From Heterohyrax brucei (Eukaryota > Chordata > Mammalia > Hyracoidea > Procaviidae), in contig CM053141.1 of the NCBI GenBank assembly GCA_028571685.1, positions 78,539,833-78,603,832 of the forward strand: 64,000 bases of DNA, written 5' to 3'. The notes under the pieces were generated by a model. That model was given only the letters and a program-made list of their open reading frames with translations, was not told the DNA's origin and did no database searches. This document shows, piece by piece, positions 41,636 through 52,865 of the stretch (positions are counted from its first letter, which is position 1; each line of letters starts with the position of its first letter). The translations under genes and the position numbers were made by a program.

Positions 41636-41793
41636 GGCACAGTAGTTAAGATCTCAGGCTGCTAACCAAAAGGTCAGCAGTTCACATCCGCCAGATGCTC
41701 CTTGGAAACTCAATGGGACAGCTCTGCTCTGCTCCGTAGGGTTGCTATGAGTAGGAATCGAGCAGACAGCAATGGGTTTGGGTTTGGTTTTAT
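41624..41793 (+). mobile_element. AfroSINE
   Basis: Sense copy, head ACCTGGTGGCACAGTAGTTA, tail TAGGGTTGCTATGAGTAGG and GGGTTTGGGTTTGGTTTT. Confidence 0.9.
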
Positions 41794-42530
41794 ATTATTA
41801 TTGCATTCTCTTTTATTTTTGATATTAAGAGAAATTAAAATTAAAATACTTTCATGGGCACTAGGAAGTGTCTACTGTGCCAATTAGATAAGTCTGATCA
41901 CTATAATTTCCTGTACAACCACTACCCTAATCAGGATATAGAGCTATTTCTATTACTCCAGCAAGTTTCCTTGTGCCTCATTGTGGTTAGTCCCAACCCC
42001 CATTTCTTTCACCATAAATTAATTTTGCCTGTTCCAAAAACTCATATAAATAGTATAATTTGGTATGTAATCTTTTAAATTTTGGCTTATTTCACAATAC
42101 AATATTTTTAAGATTCATCCATATTTTGGGTATTAGTAGTTCATTCCTCTTTATTGCTGAGTGTTATTTCACTATATAAGTACACCACAATGTGTTTATC
42201 TATTCTCCTATTAATGGATATTTGAGTCATTTATAGTTCCTGATTATCACAAATAAAGCTGCTATGACTATTCTTGCAAAAGTCTTTTCTGTAGATTTAA
42301 GGTTATTTGTCTTGGGTAAATAAGGGTGAAATCACTGTTCCATCATAGTACAGGTATATTGTTTATAAGAAAATGCTAAGCTATTTTCCAAAGTTGCTGT
42401 GTCACTTTATAACCCCAATAGTAGGGTGTGAAAGTCACGGTGTTCCACACTATCACTGACATTCATTGTTCACAATCTTTTTAATTTTAAACATTTTTAT
42501 GGGTGTGAAACAGTACCTTATCATTCTTTT

Positions 42531-43614
42531 TTAAAAAAATTAAAATCTAAAAGGGAGATAATGAAAGAGGAAGTTGACATTACCCCACTCAGTGTTCTAC
42601 CCAAATATTCCCTTTAGCCATTACACATTACAATAGATAATGTGTAATGTATAACTAGTAAGTTTCCTTTTCTTCTGACTAGCTATTTGCCAATCTCTTC
42701 TGAAGATAGTGGCCTTGGTTATAATTAGATCATTGGCTACTTTAGTGAAACCAATTTCAGAAAAGTAAAATTCAGAATTCAGTTGATTGATTCATACATC
42801 AATTGTTCTCAGTTTTCATAAAGAAAGCAACCTACTCCCCACAGAATTAAGTAGCAATGTAAGTTTCATTGAACATTTCACAGGAGAAATAGATTAAGGG
42901 ATTTACGTTGCATAGCTCACAGAATTTTTCTAGGAAACTCCTCACTAGACCCCTCAGTTTTTTCCTCCCAGTTGACAACTGCACTTTTATTTAACTGTCT
43001 CCAATCTGCTTAGTTCTATCTGCTCATGAATACCATCTTTAGTTTGAAAAATGTACTAAGAAGAACAAATGAAAGAGCATTCATCTTAGAGGGAAAGAAG
43101 GGATTTTAAATGTAGAAGAAGAAAAGCCTTCTGTTACATTGATTTTTTTTCTGCCTTTTTTTAGTTTTTTTTTTTAATGAATTAGCCTTGGTGGCCTGTT
43201 TACATAATATAAAAAACACTTCCTTATTTTTAACAGTAAAGTCACCAAAGTATACCTATCACCTGCATAGAAAAAGTCTTGCTAAAACAAATACTAAAGG
43301 AAAGAAAAATAAAATAATTCCCATACCACTGCACCCAGACACACAAACCCCACTACCACTGCTGTTAAAAGTGTTTGGAAATGTAGTAACACATGCCTTC
43401 TTGTCTCTTCTCTGCACAAATAAGGACTATTGCTCCATTGTACCATCACAGGAATGCATGTTTCTATTAAGTTAGAGTTGTAACCACCAGCTCCAGTGAA
43501 GAAGGAACGGTAATAACCTAACTATTTATAAAATGCTAAATAACAACTTCCCTTTTTTATCTGTCATTCTGTCTATCTGTCTACCGTTGGAAGCTTATGT
43601 ATTGCTCTGATCCT
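42531..43614. other. Unique intergenic sequence
   Basis: No confident exon. ORF 43188-43475 (+) is unrecognised. T-rich runs lie around 43143-43175. An 18-bp inverted pair (ATTACACATTA and TAATGTGTAAT, about 42619-42652) is noted. Confidence 0.4.
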
Positions 43615-43940
43615 GGAAGCTATTCCACTGATATTCAAATACTAGCAGGGTCACTTGTAGTGGACAGACTAGGAAAAAGGACATAGAGGTCTACTTCTGA
43701 AAAGAACAAGCCAGTAAAACATAATGACTAGCAGTGGGACACTATCTGATACAGTACTGAAAGATGAGCCCCTCAGATTGGTAGACACTCAAAAGACGAC
43801 TGGGGAAGAGCTGCTTCCTCAAAGCAGAGTCCATCTTCACGACGTAGGCGGGGTCAAGCTTTCAGGGCCTTCATTTGCTGATATGGTACAACCCAAAAAG
43901 AAAAGCAACAGCTGCAAACATCCACTAACGATTGGAATGC

Positions 43941-44224
43941 TGATAGAGTAATGCTGGTGAAGTGTGCGCTTCTTGGCTTAAACATATACATGAGGATGTT
44001 GGAGTAGCTCCTGTCCAAAGGCAAGATGACAGGGTAGAGAACGGGGAACAACAATTGGCTGAATGAACACAAGAAATACAGGGTGGAAAGGTTGAGTGTG
44101 CTGCCCCATGCTGGTGAATGCACCCCAAGGTGCACAGTGGTGGTGGTGGGGTATTTTATGTGGCAAATTAACTTGGATTGTAAACTTTCACTTAAAGCAC
44201 CATAAAACATTAGAAATAATAATA
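43941..44224 (+). mobile_element. L1 3' end nested in RTE
   Basis: Flanked by ATTGGAATGC at 43931-43940 and 44225-44234, a 10-bp target duplication. The body matches the L1 3' UTR at 16680-16930 (AATGCTGGTGAAGTGTG, GCAAGATGACAGGG) and ends in AATAATAATA. The 168-codon minus-strand ORF here is a chance frame. Confidence 0.87.
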
Positions 44225-44506
44225 ATTGGAATGCAGAATACACGAAACATGCATCTAAGAAGATTGAAGTTGTCAAAAATGAAATAGGATGCTTACAGAC
44301 AGACAGCCTAGGCATTAGTGAGCTGAAATGGTCTGTTATTGGCCAGTTTAAATCAGGCAATTATATTGAAGAGGAATCAGACAATTATATTGAAGAGGAA
44401 CGGTGTTGCATTCATTGTCAAAAAGAACATTTCAAGATCTGTTCTCAAGTACACACTGTCAAGTGATCGGATAATATCCATATGCCTACAAGGAAGACTA
44501 GCTAAC

Positions 44507-44712
44507 ACTTCTCAAGCTGAATGAACTAAAGGAAAAATTCAAGCCTCAAGTTGTAACACTGAAAGATTCTACATGCAAAATATTCAACAATGCAGGAAGC
44601 ATCAAAAGATGATGGAAGGAATACAAAGACAATACCAAAAAGAACTGGCAAACATTCACCCATTTGGGGAGGCAGCATATGATAAAGAATTAATGGTATT
44701 GAAAGAAGTTCA
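44507..44712 (+). repeat. Direct duplication of RTE segment 45512-45721
   Basis: 206 bp starting ACTTCTCAAGCTGAATG that repeats the same element's own downstream segment 1 kb away at roughly 95% identity by eye, with one small indel. It replaces a short stretch of the endonuclease region. Confidence 0.85.
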
Positions 44713-46226
44713 CCAACTACTAATGTCAAAGATGAGGAAATTAAATATTTTAGGAACTTCTGGTGTCTGAAATTGATTAAGCATGCAATCAAGATGCATT
44801 GATAATTACTAGTGATTGGAATGTGAAAGTTGGAAATAAAGAAGAGGGATCAATAATTAGAAAACATAGCCTTTGTGGCACAAAAGTGGTCTGAGATTGT
44901 ACGGTAGAATTTTAGAATACCAATAAACTATTCATCAGAAATACCTTTTTTCAACAACATAAATGGTGATAATACTCGTGGACCTTGCCAGATAAGATGC
45001 ACAAGAATCAAATCAACTATATGTGTGGAAATAGATGATGGAGAAGCTCAATGCTATCAGTCAGAACAAGGCCAGGGTTGACTGTGGAAGAAACTATCAA
45101 TTGCTGATATGCAAGTTTAAGGTGAAACTAGATAAAATTAAAGCACTCCATGAGACCTCAAGTACAGTCTCGAGTATACCCCACCTGAACTTAGAGACTG
45201 TCTCAAGAATAGATTTGACACATTGAACACTAATGACCAAAGACCAGGTGAGCCATGGGATGATATCATGCACATCATTCCTGAAGAAAGCAAAAGGTCA
45301 TTGAACAGACATGAAAGAAAGAAAAGACCAAAACAGATAACCAAAGAGACTTGGAAACTTTTTGAATGCAGGGTGGCTAAGGCAAATAAAGAAATGATGA
45401 ATTAAAGAGGTGAGCAGAAGATTTCAAAGGACAGCACAAGAAGACAAAGTATTGCAATGACATGTACAAAGATCCAGAGATAGAAAACCAGAAGGGAAGA
45501 ACACGCTCAGTACTTCTCAAGCTGAATGAACTAAAGGAAAAATTCAAGCCTCAAGTTGTAACACTGAAAGATTCTACGTGCAAAATATTCAACAATGCAG
45601 GAAGCATCAAAAGAAGATGGAAGGAATACAAAGACTCACCATACCGAAAAGAACTAGCAAACATTCACCCATTTTGGGAGGCAGCATATGATCAAGAATT
45701 AATGGTATTGAAAGAAGTTCAAGCTACACTGAAAGCCTTGGCAAAAACAACTAATTGCCACAGTATTTACTCAATCTGTATGCTGAACAATTAATATGAG
45801 AAGCTGGACTACATACATGAAGAAGAACAAGAAATCAGGATTGGAGGAAGGCACATTAACGATCCTGATGCAACTGACACAACCTTGCTTGCCAAAAGTG
45901 AAGAGAACTTAAACTACTTACTAAGAAACGTCAAAGTCACACCTTTGAGTATGGATTACATCTCAATACAAAACAAGAATCCTCACAACTGGATGTAAGC
46001 AATATCATGATAAACAGAGAAAAGACTGAAGTGATCAAAAGTTTTGTTTACTTGGTTCCAAAGTCAATGCTCATGGAAGCAGCAGTCAGGAAACCAAAGG
46101 ATGTACTGCATTAGGCAAATCTGCTGCAAAAGACCTCTTTAAAATATTAAAAGGCAAAGATGTTACTTTAAGGACTAAGGCATGCCTGACCCAAGCTGTG
46201 TTATTTTCACTTCCCTCACACGTATG

Positions 46227-46388
46227 AAGAAACCCTGGTGGTGTCGTGGTTAGGTGCTACAGCTGCTAACAAAAACTTGGCAGTTCAAATGCACAAGAAA
46301 ACTCTGTTGGGAAGATCTACTCTGTTCTATAAGGTTGTTATAGCAGAGAAATGATTTGACAGGAATGGATTTGGCTTTTGGTTTGTAT
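46227..46388 (+). mobile_element. AfroSINE
   Basis: Sense copy inside RTE; related flanks CACACGTATGA and TGTATGCATGA. Confidence 0.83.
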
Positions 46389-46800
46389 GCATGAGAAAGC
46401 TGGACAATGAATAAGTAATACTGAAGAAATGATATTTTTGAATTACGATGTTGGTGGACAATACTAACCTTACTATGAAATGTTAGAAGAAAGACAAATC
46501 TGTCTTGGAAGAAGTACAGTCAGAATACTCCTTAGAAGCAAGGACGATAAGAATTCATCTCACATACTTCGGAGATGTTATCAGGAGGGACCAGTTCCTG
46601 GAGAAGGACATCATGTTTCATAAAGTAGACAGAGAAAAAGGGTAAGACCGTCAAAGTGATGGACTGAGACAGTAGCTGTTTAATGATGGGCTGAAAAACA
46701 GCAAATATTATGAGTATAGTGCATGACTGGGCAATGTGTCATTCTGCTGTACGCATAGTCATTAGGTGTTAGAACCAACTCAATGATATCTAACAACAAT

Positions 46801-47119
46801 GATAACAATTTTTTTTCTGGAACAATCCACTTTATCTCCAAGCGTATTTCCTGATTATCATCTCTGCTTCAAAGGGTAGATTTGCTCCATCCTCCCACCA
46901 TTTCTTTCTCCTGCCAGTTTGTACCTGTTCACACTGGTTCAATTTATTTTTCTCCTTGTCTCACTGTAAAAATGATCATCACAGTAAAAAACGTGATTAC
47001 AAAAGAAAAGGAAGTAGATTTTAAGAAATCAGTGATAGTCTAACCACCCAAAGGCAACCACTGATAATATTTTGACATACTTACTTTTAGTCTTTTTTGC
47101 TTCTCTATAGAACTTTTCC
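46801..47119. other. Unique intergenic sequence
   Basis: No family recognised with confidence. Confidence 0.4.
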
Positions 47120-47252
47120 ATGGGGGAACGATGTAACAGTCTGCTTCTGTTAACATTGCAGTGGTGGGAACCTTATAGGGCAGTTCTCCTCTGTCCTATA
47201 GGGTTGCTATGGGTAGGAATTGACTTGTTGGCAATGGGTTTGGTTTGGCTGG
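47120..47252 (+). mobile_element. AfroSINE, 5'-truncated
   Basis: Has GTAACAGTCTGCTTCTG, CAGTTCTCCTCTGTCCTATAG and tail AATGGGTTTGGTTTGG. Confidence 0.83.
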
Positions 47253-47309
47253 CTTACAGTAAATTTTTATCTTTCCTTCTGTCTTTCTTGTTTTATTATT
47301 GTGCTTTAA

Positions 47310-47957
47310 GTGAAATTTGATGATTAAATTTCTCCTACAGAAACTTATACACACATTGTTATGTGATCCTTGTTGTTCCCCCTACAATGTGACAGCTCAC
47401 TTCTTCTCTCCACCCTGTACTTTCTGGGACTATTCAACCAGCTTCTGTCCCCTGCTGCCTTCTCATCTTGCTTCCAGGCAGAAGATGCCCATTTAGTCAT
47501 ATGTGTCCACTTAAGCCAAGTAGCACCAGTATCACTCCATGTCTTACAGTCCAGTTTAATCTTTGAAGAATATGTTTTAGGAATAGTTTCAGTTCTGGGC
47601 TAGTAGAAAGTCCAGAGGCCATGTGTTCTGGAATTACTCCAGTCTCAGTCAGACCATCAAGTCTGATCTTTACCACAATCTGAGCTCTGTGACCCACTTT
47701 TCTCCCATTCCATCAGGGACTATCTGTTGTGTTCCCTGTAAGGGCAGTCATTAGTGGAAGCTGGGCATCATTTAGTTTTTTCTGTTCTCTGGTTAATGGA
47801 GTCTCTGGCTTACATGGCCCTTTTGGTCTCTTGGACTCAAAACTTCTTTATGTCTTGAGTGTTCTTCATTTTCCTTTGCTCCAGATGAATTGGGGCAAAG
47901 AGATGCATCCCACAAGGCTATCTGCAGCTTTTAAGACCCCAGATGCCACTCACTAAA
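47310..47957 (-). mobile_element. L1 3' UTR, antisense
   Basis: Reverse complement of the type seen at 16260-16930 (GACAGCTCACTTCTTCTC, TAAGACCCCAGATGCCACTCA). Confidence 0.82.
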
Positions 47958-48093
47958 TCTACCCACTTTCTTTCCCTGCATAATTCAAGTATCTGGGAAC
48001 TCTCAACCTACCCAAATGACTAAAGATTTAAGAACTTGGAAAGGATATTCTGAGATATTTAGAGGAATTCTTTCTTTTTCAGGCAGTTTCCAT

Positions 48094-48118
48094 TATGATA
48101 ATGATGATGATGATGATT
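48094..48118. repeat. GAT trinucleotide microsatellite
   Basis: GATAATGATGATGATGATGAT. Confidence 0.9.
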
Positions 48119-48224
48119 TCAAAACACACAAAAAGATGAAAGAACAGGAAAATGTATGCTTACTACCTCAATTCATTCATTGATAATAATCTGAAGTTTT
48201 GCTTTATATCTCTACTCTCCTTCT

Positions 48225-49520
48225 CTCCCACCAATGTGTCTGTGGGGGCTTTCATGTTCCTGTGACAGCTCTTATTCCTCTAGGATGTACTATGAGGAAT
48301 GGGATTGTTGGGTTATGTTGTATTTATATTTCTAGCTTTTTAAGGAAGTACTATATCATTTTCCAAAATAGTTGTATCACTTTACATTCTCACCAACAGT
48401 GCATAAGAATTCCAATTTTCCCAAAGCCTCTTCAATATTAGTTATTTTCTGGGTTTTTAAAATTCATGCCAGATGATGTTGGGATAAGATAGTATTTCAT
48501 TGTAGCTCTGATTTACATTTCTCTAATGGCTAGCAATTATATGCATTTCCTCATGTGACTATTAGGTACCTAAATGTCTTCTCTAGTGAAGGTCTGTTCA
48601 TATCCTTTGCCCTTTTTTAAACCAGATTGTCTTTTTGTTGTACTCATTTGTGTTCTTGTTTTATTATTTCCTTCTTTAGGTTTATTTGATGGAGTTTTCT
48701 AGACTGTTGAGATGGAAGTTTAAACAACTGAGTTTTTTCTTTTTTTTCTTTTCTAATATATGCATTTAAGACTACAAATTTCCCTTTAAGCACTACTTTA
48801 ACCATATTCTACAAGTTTTGATATGCTGAATCTTTATCATCATTCAGATCAAAAGATTTTAAAATATACTTCATGATTTCTTTGACTTACAGATATTTGA
48901 AGCATAGTACTTAATTTTTAGACCATGAAAAATTTTGTTTATGATTTGTAGCTTAATTCTACTCTTGTCAAAAAAATTCTTACGTGATTTCAGTCCTTTG
49001 AAATTGAAGTTTCTTTATGGTCTTGAATACTCTGAGGGTCAGTTCTACCCTGGCCCCTAGGGTCGCCATGAGTCGAGTCGGACTCGATGGCACTTGGCTT
49101 TGGCTTTTTACGGTTCAGCATATTGCAAATTTTATTAAGTGTTGCATGTGACTCGAAATAATGTGAATTCTATCTGTTGCATGCAGTACTGTATAAACAT
49201 CAAAAAGTTTATTAATGATGTGCTGATCTTCACTATTCTTATTATTTCACCCTACATATTATTTTAGCTATCAGAGTGGTATCATAAAGACCCCTATTAT
49301 AACAATGAATTTATATCTCCATTTAGTTTTTTCAAGGTTATTTTTCCCTTTATCCAGTTTGAAGCTCTGCTATTGAGTGTATAAAAACTTAGAATTGCTA
49401 TCTTCGTATTTTACTGACTACTTTAACCTTAAGAAATGTCCTTTTTCATCCCGTGATCATTCTTTCTTAAATGTAATATATTACATTTAGAATGCTTCTA
49501 GTAATGTGAAGAATTATAGG
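48225..49520 (-). mobile_element. Old L1 (L1M), antisense
   Basis: Inverted ORF2: CACTTTACATTCTCACCAAC, GATCTTTATCATCATTCAG-type, and ACTACTTTAACCATATTC. The antisense element continues at 50272-50376 and 50717-51500. An AfroSINE tail stub is at 49028-49112. Confidence 0.76.
49028..49112 (+). mobile_element. AfroSINE 3' fragment, tail rich in CpG
   Basis: GGTCGCCATGAGTCGAGTCG and GACTCGATGGCACTTGGC: only the tail half, but close to consensus. Confidence 0.8.
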
Positions 49521-49534
49521 AAGTTTTAAAAAAC

Positions 49535-49703
49535 CAAAAAATAAAAAAAAGCAAATCCATGGCCATCGAGTTGATATTAACTCACAGGAAACCTACAGGA
49601 CAGAGCAGAACTGCCCCATAGTTTCCAAAGATCACCTGGTAGACTCATATCAACTTTTTGGTTAGCAGCAATAAGTCTTAACCTCTACAGCAATAGGGCT
49701 TCT
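49535..49703 (-). mobile_element. AfroSINE
   Basis: Antisense, GCCATCGAGTTGATATTAAC to the head at CTACAGCAATAGGGCTTC; nested in L1M. Confidence 0.84.
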
Positions 49704-49713
49704 GTAAATAATA

Positions 49714-50271
49714 CATGAGGTCCACAATTAAGTCCATGAACTTAATTGCTCTAAGTGCTACATACCTCATTGCTAAATATCACTACAGTCATCTTCAAAG
49801 TACTCCCCTTGGGAAGCTATGCACCAATAACAGCACCTGATCCACCCTTCAAAGCAATTTTGTAACTCTTTCCAGAATGGCAATGTACATGGTGGCATGT
49901 TGGTTGGCAAGTTCTTGAACTTAATTGTATGGTTGTCTGGGAAGGGGCAGTTATTCAGTAAACAAATAACTGTATTGGAACACTCTTCCTACTCACCTGC
50001 TCTGGTCCTCAATAACTTTTTCCTTAACAGAAAATAGAGGAAATATTGAAAGACATTTTGATGACATTCAGGACATCAAGAGTAATATGATGACAGTTCT
50101 GATGGCCATTCCAGAGAAAGAGTTCCAAAATTGCTCTGAAGGTTTAACGAGGCATTGGTGTCAGCGCATAGCTTCCTAAGGGGAGTACTTCAAAGGTGAC
50201 CATGGTGATATTCAGCAATGAGATATGTAGCACTTTTTCTAGGAGGAGTTCACAACTTGTCAGATCTCATG
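49714..50271 (+). mobile_element. Palindromic mariner, copy C
   Basis: TA at 49712-49713 and 50272-50273. Left arm (CATACCTCATTGCTAAATATC) and right arm (GATATTCAGCAATGAGATATG) are inverted copies. The spacer carries the transposase 3' codons (CACCTGCTCTGGTCC, TGATGACATTCAGGACATC). Confidence 0.83.
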
Positions 50272-50376
50272 TAAGATTTAGTACTAGTACAGACACATCA
50301 ACTTTCTTTCGGTGTTTACTTGGTATTACTTATTTCATTCCTTTACTTTCAATCTTTGTATGTAAAGTAGGTCTCT
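50272..50376 (-). mobile_element. Old L1 (L1M), antisense, continuation
   Basis: TTTCATTCCTTTACTTTCAATC, then GTAAAGTAGGTCTCTTA, a standard inverted ORF2 block, continued at 50717. Confidence 0.72.
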
Positions 50377-50716
50377 TAAGAGACCTACTCTACTCTTCTG
50401 GAGAGAATCTAAGAATATGGACCCCAGACATCTTTTTAACTCAGTACTGCAATCAGTCTTGAGGGTTTGGCCAAAAACTAGACAGGCCCATAAAACAAAA
50501 CAAGACTATGTGGGTACACCAACTTAGGGATAAGGATGAGAAGGCAGGAGGCAAAAGGAAAGCTAGTAACAGGGAGCCCAGGATCGAGGGGGCAGAGTGA
50601 GTGCTAACATGTCATGGGGTTTGCAACCAATGTCACAAAGCACTATGCATATTGTTTAATAAGACGAAAGTAATCTGCTGTGCAAACCTTCGTGCGAAGT
50701 GCAGTAAGAGAAAGAA
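50377..50716 (+). mobile_element. L1 3' end (different subfamily) nested in old L1
   Basis: Lies between AAGTAGGTCTCTTA (50363-50376) and AAATAGGTCTCTTG (50717-50730), a diverged target duplication. The body (ACTAGACAGGCCCATAAAAC, ACATGTCATGGGGTTTG, GCAGTAAGAGAAAGAAAA tail) differs from the other L1 3' UTRs here. Confidence 0.7.
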
Positions 50717-51500
50717 AAATAGGTCTCTTGTAAGCAGCATATAGTTGCTGTTTTTTAAATCCATTGTGACAATACTAGTCTTTTCCATGGATTATTTAAT
50801 CCAATTCTATTGAATATAGCTAAGGATATGATTCAGTTTATAGCTACCATTTTATTACTTGTTTTTTTGTCTATTTATAGTCCTTTCTTTTCTTGCCTTG
50901 TTTGGTTTAATCAAGTATTTTCATTTTTCCATTTTCCTTTATGAACTTGTTATATATTTGTTTACTCTATTTATAGAGATCATTTCCCTTTATTGACTTG
51001 TTATACATTCTTTTATTATGCTCCTAGAGGCTAACACATGTATCTTTCACCTACCATCTTCTAATACAAATATTACTTTTAGTTCTTAGTTGATAACACT
51101 AGAACCTTAGAACACACTGATTCCATTTACTTCCTCCTGTCTTTTGCCTTATTGATGTCACATATTTTAATTTTATGTATATTTTAAATTCCAAGACATA
51201 CTATACTAGAATTATTTTGTACAATCAATTTTAATTTATATTTATCCACACTGTTACCATTTCTACCATCCTTCATTCTTCCCTGCATCTCCACATTTCC
51301 ATCTTGGATTATTTTCCTTTGACCTGAAAAATCTTCTTTAGCATTCTTTTTTAATGCAGGCCTAATGATGATGATGAATTTTCTCAGGTTTGAGACTACA
51401 TATGTCTGAAACGTCTTTATTTTAAAGAATATTTGTGCTTGACATAGAATAATAAATTGACAGTTCATTTATTTTTTTCATTTGATTTTATTATCTTTTG
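50717..51500 (-). mobile_element. Old L1 (L1M), antisense, continuation
   Basis: TGTAAGCAGCATATAGTTG, TTTTTAATGCAGGCCTAATG, and CTCAGGTTTGAGACTACATA are inverted ORF2/ORF1 sequence. Confidence 0.7.
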
Positions 51501-51514
51501 GCATCTGTCATTTG

Positions 51515-51560
51515 AGTAAGATCTGACTCGACGTCACTTGGCTTGGGTGGCTTTGGCATT
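51515..51560 (+). mobile_element. AfroSINE tail stub
   Basis: ATCTGACTCGACGTCACTTGG only. Confidence 0.65.
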
Positions 51561-52385
51561 TTTTGTTGAGAAGGCAGATGTCAATGTCATTGTAGCTCCT
51601 TTGAAGAAACTGAGTCTTCTTCATTCCAGTTTATTAGCATCAATGTAAAAGAACAGAAAGTCTATAAATAGACTCTCACATAGATAATAAAATTAATTTT
51701 TGACAAAAGTACTGTCATGGATTGAATTGTGTCATTTCTTCCCCTCCCCCCTCAGGTATCTGTCAACTTGGATAGGTCATGATCCCAGTATTGTACATAG
51801 CATATTTTGTCATCTGATGTGATTTGCCTATGTGTTGTAACTCCTATCACTATGATGCAACGATACTGATGAAATCTACTAGAGAGTGTCTTAACATAAT
51901 CTCCTTTGAGATATACAAAGGAGAAGTGAGCAGAGAGACATGAGAACCTCATACTGACAAGAAGGCAGTGCCAGGAGCAGAAAGCATCCTTTGGTCCAAA
52001 GATTCCTTTGCTGAGATGCTTCCAGACCAAGGTAGGACTGATGCATCACAAAGCACTTCCTCCAGAGCCAACACAGAAAGCTTTCCCCTGAAGCTGGCAC
52101 CCTGAATTTGGATTTCTAGCCTACCGGACTGTGAAATAACAAATTTTGCTTTGTTAAGACCATTCCCACGTGGTATTCCTGTTATAGCAGCACTACATCG
52201 CCAATACAGGTGCCAAAATAATTCAGTGGGGAAAGAAAAGTCTTTTAAGAAAATTGTACTAAACCAACAGAATATCTGTACCAGAAAACCCAAAAGACTA
52301 TCAACTATTATCTCCTACCATACACAAAAGTTAAATCAAATTATGTCATTTACCTAAGTGTAAACCTAAAACTATAGAGTTTCTT
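51561..52385 (+). mobile_element. Old L1 (L1M) ORF2, split by a solo LTR
   Basis: 51561-51712 ends AATTTTTGACAAAAGTAC, and 52209-52385 resumes GGTGCCAAAATAATTCAGTG, adjacent ORF2 sequence. Confidence 0.76.
51713..52208 (+). mobile_element. Solo LTR, MaLR-type
   Basis: TGTCATGGATTGAATTGTGTC to CCAATACA. The flanks AGTAC and GGTGC fit a diverged 5-bp duplication. Four minus-strand ORFs across it are chance frames. Confidence 0.83.
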
Positions 52386-52865
52386 TACAATAACACAGGG
52401 TGAATATTTTTTGCCAATTTGAGTAACCCTTTTCTTATCATTTTTTCCCTCTCTGTTATTATTTTTTGATGGCATATACTTTCAGTATATGAAGGCATAC
52501 TTACTAACTGATGTGTTTAAATTTTTGGTTGGTAATATGAATTTTGAGAAATATTGTCTGGTACTGCAAGTCACCAATCAGGTGAGCGGCACTATGGCAC
52601 CATCCATCTGTGGTATGACAATATGCCAAGAAGAGCTATGTAGTTTATTGTGGATACTTTTCCACGAGATGACACAGAGAATCTCTGGTTTTCTAAACAT
52701 GACACAGAAAAACCACAGAAACCTATCAGAGCTGTCTATCAGAAAGAACAGCTATAATTATGCTTGTAAGCTTTATACTATGGAATAAAGGGTGGGGATG
52801 CAAAAGTTTACACAGCCAGCACATCTAGGGAGTGTCAGCTAATGGAATGCTCAGCCTGCACAATG
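52386..52865. other. Unique intergenic sequence
   Basis: ORF 52489-52788 (+, 99 codons) starts with an ATG but shows no recognisable similarity. No promoter or splice evidence; not called. Confidence 0.4.

Larger units (their letters stand above)
41230..42530 (-). mobile_element. Old L1 (L1M), antisense 3' region
   Basis: Inverted L1M: GGTGAAATGCACACATCTTAG, TTTAAGATTCATCCATATTTTG, AATAAAGCTGCTATGAC, TTTTATGGGTGTGAAACAGTA. Interrupted by the minisatellite and SINE at 41455-41793. Confidence 0.75.
43615..46800 (+). mobile_element. RTE (BovB-like) LINE, nearly full length, rearranged
   Basis: 5' UTR (ACTAGCAGGGTCACTTGTAG), endonuclease region (about 44230-45100), linker, and RT to the 3' end (about 46790). 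It contains an L1 fragment (43941-44224), a 24-bp tandem duplication (44351-44398), a copied internal segment (44507-44712) and an AfroSINE (46227-46388). The RT catalytic motif is damaged (about 45870: ATDT where YADDT is expected). A gap near 45745-45760 removes part of RT. Confidence 0.85.

Noticed and set aside
43854-44360. 168-codon open frame on the minus strand, the longest in the window
   Set aside because: It lies across RTE 5' sequence and an antisense L1 3' fragment with a target duplication; no protein similarity recognised.
52489-52788. 99-codon plus-strand frame in a repeat-free stretch
   Set aside because: Starts with ATG but has no recognisable similarity, no promoter features and average AT-rich composition; likely chance.
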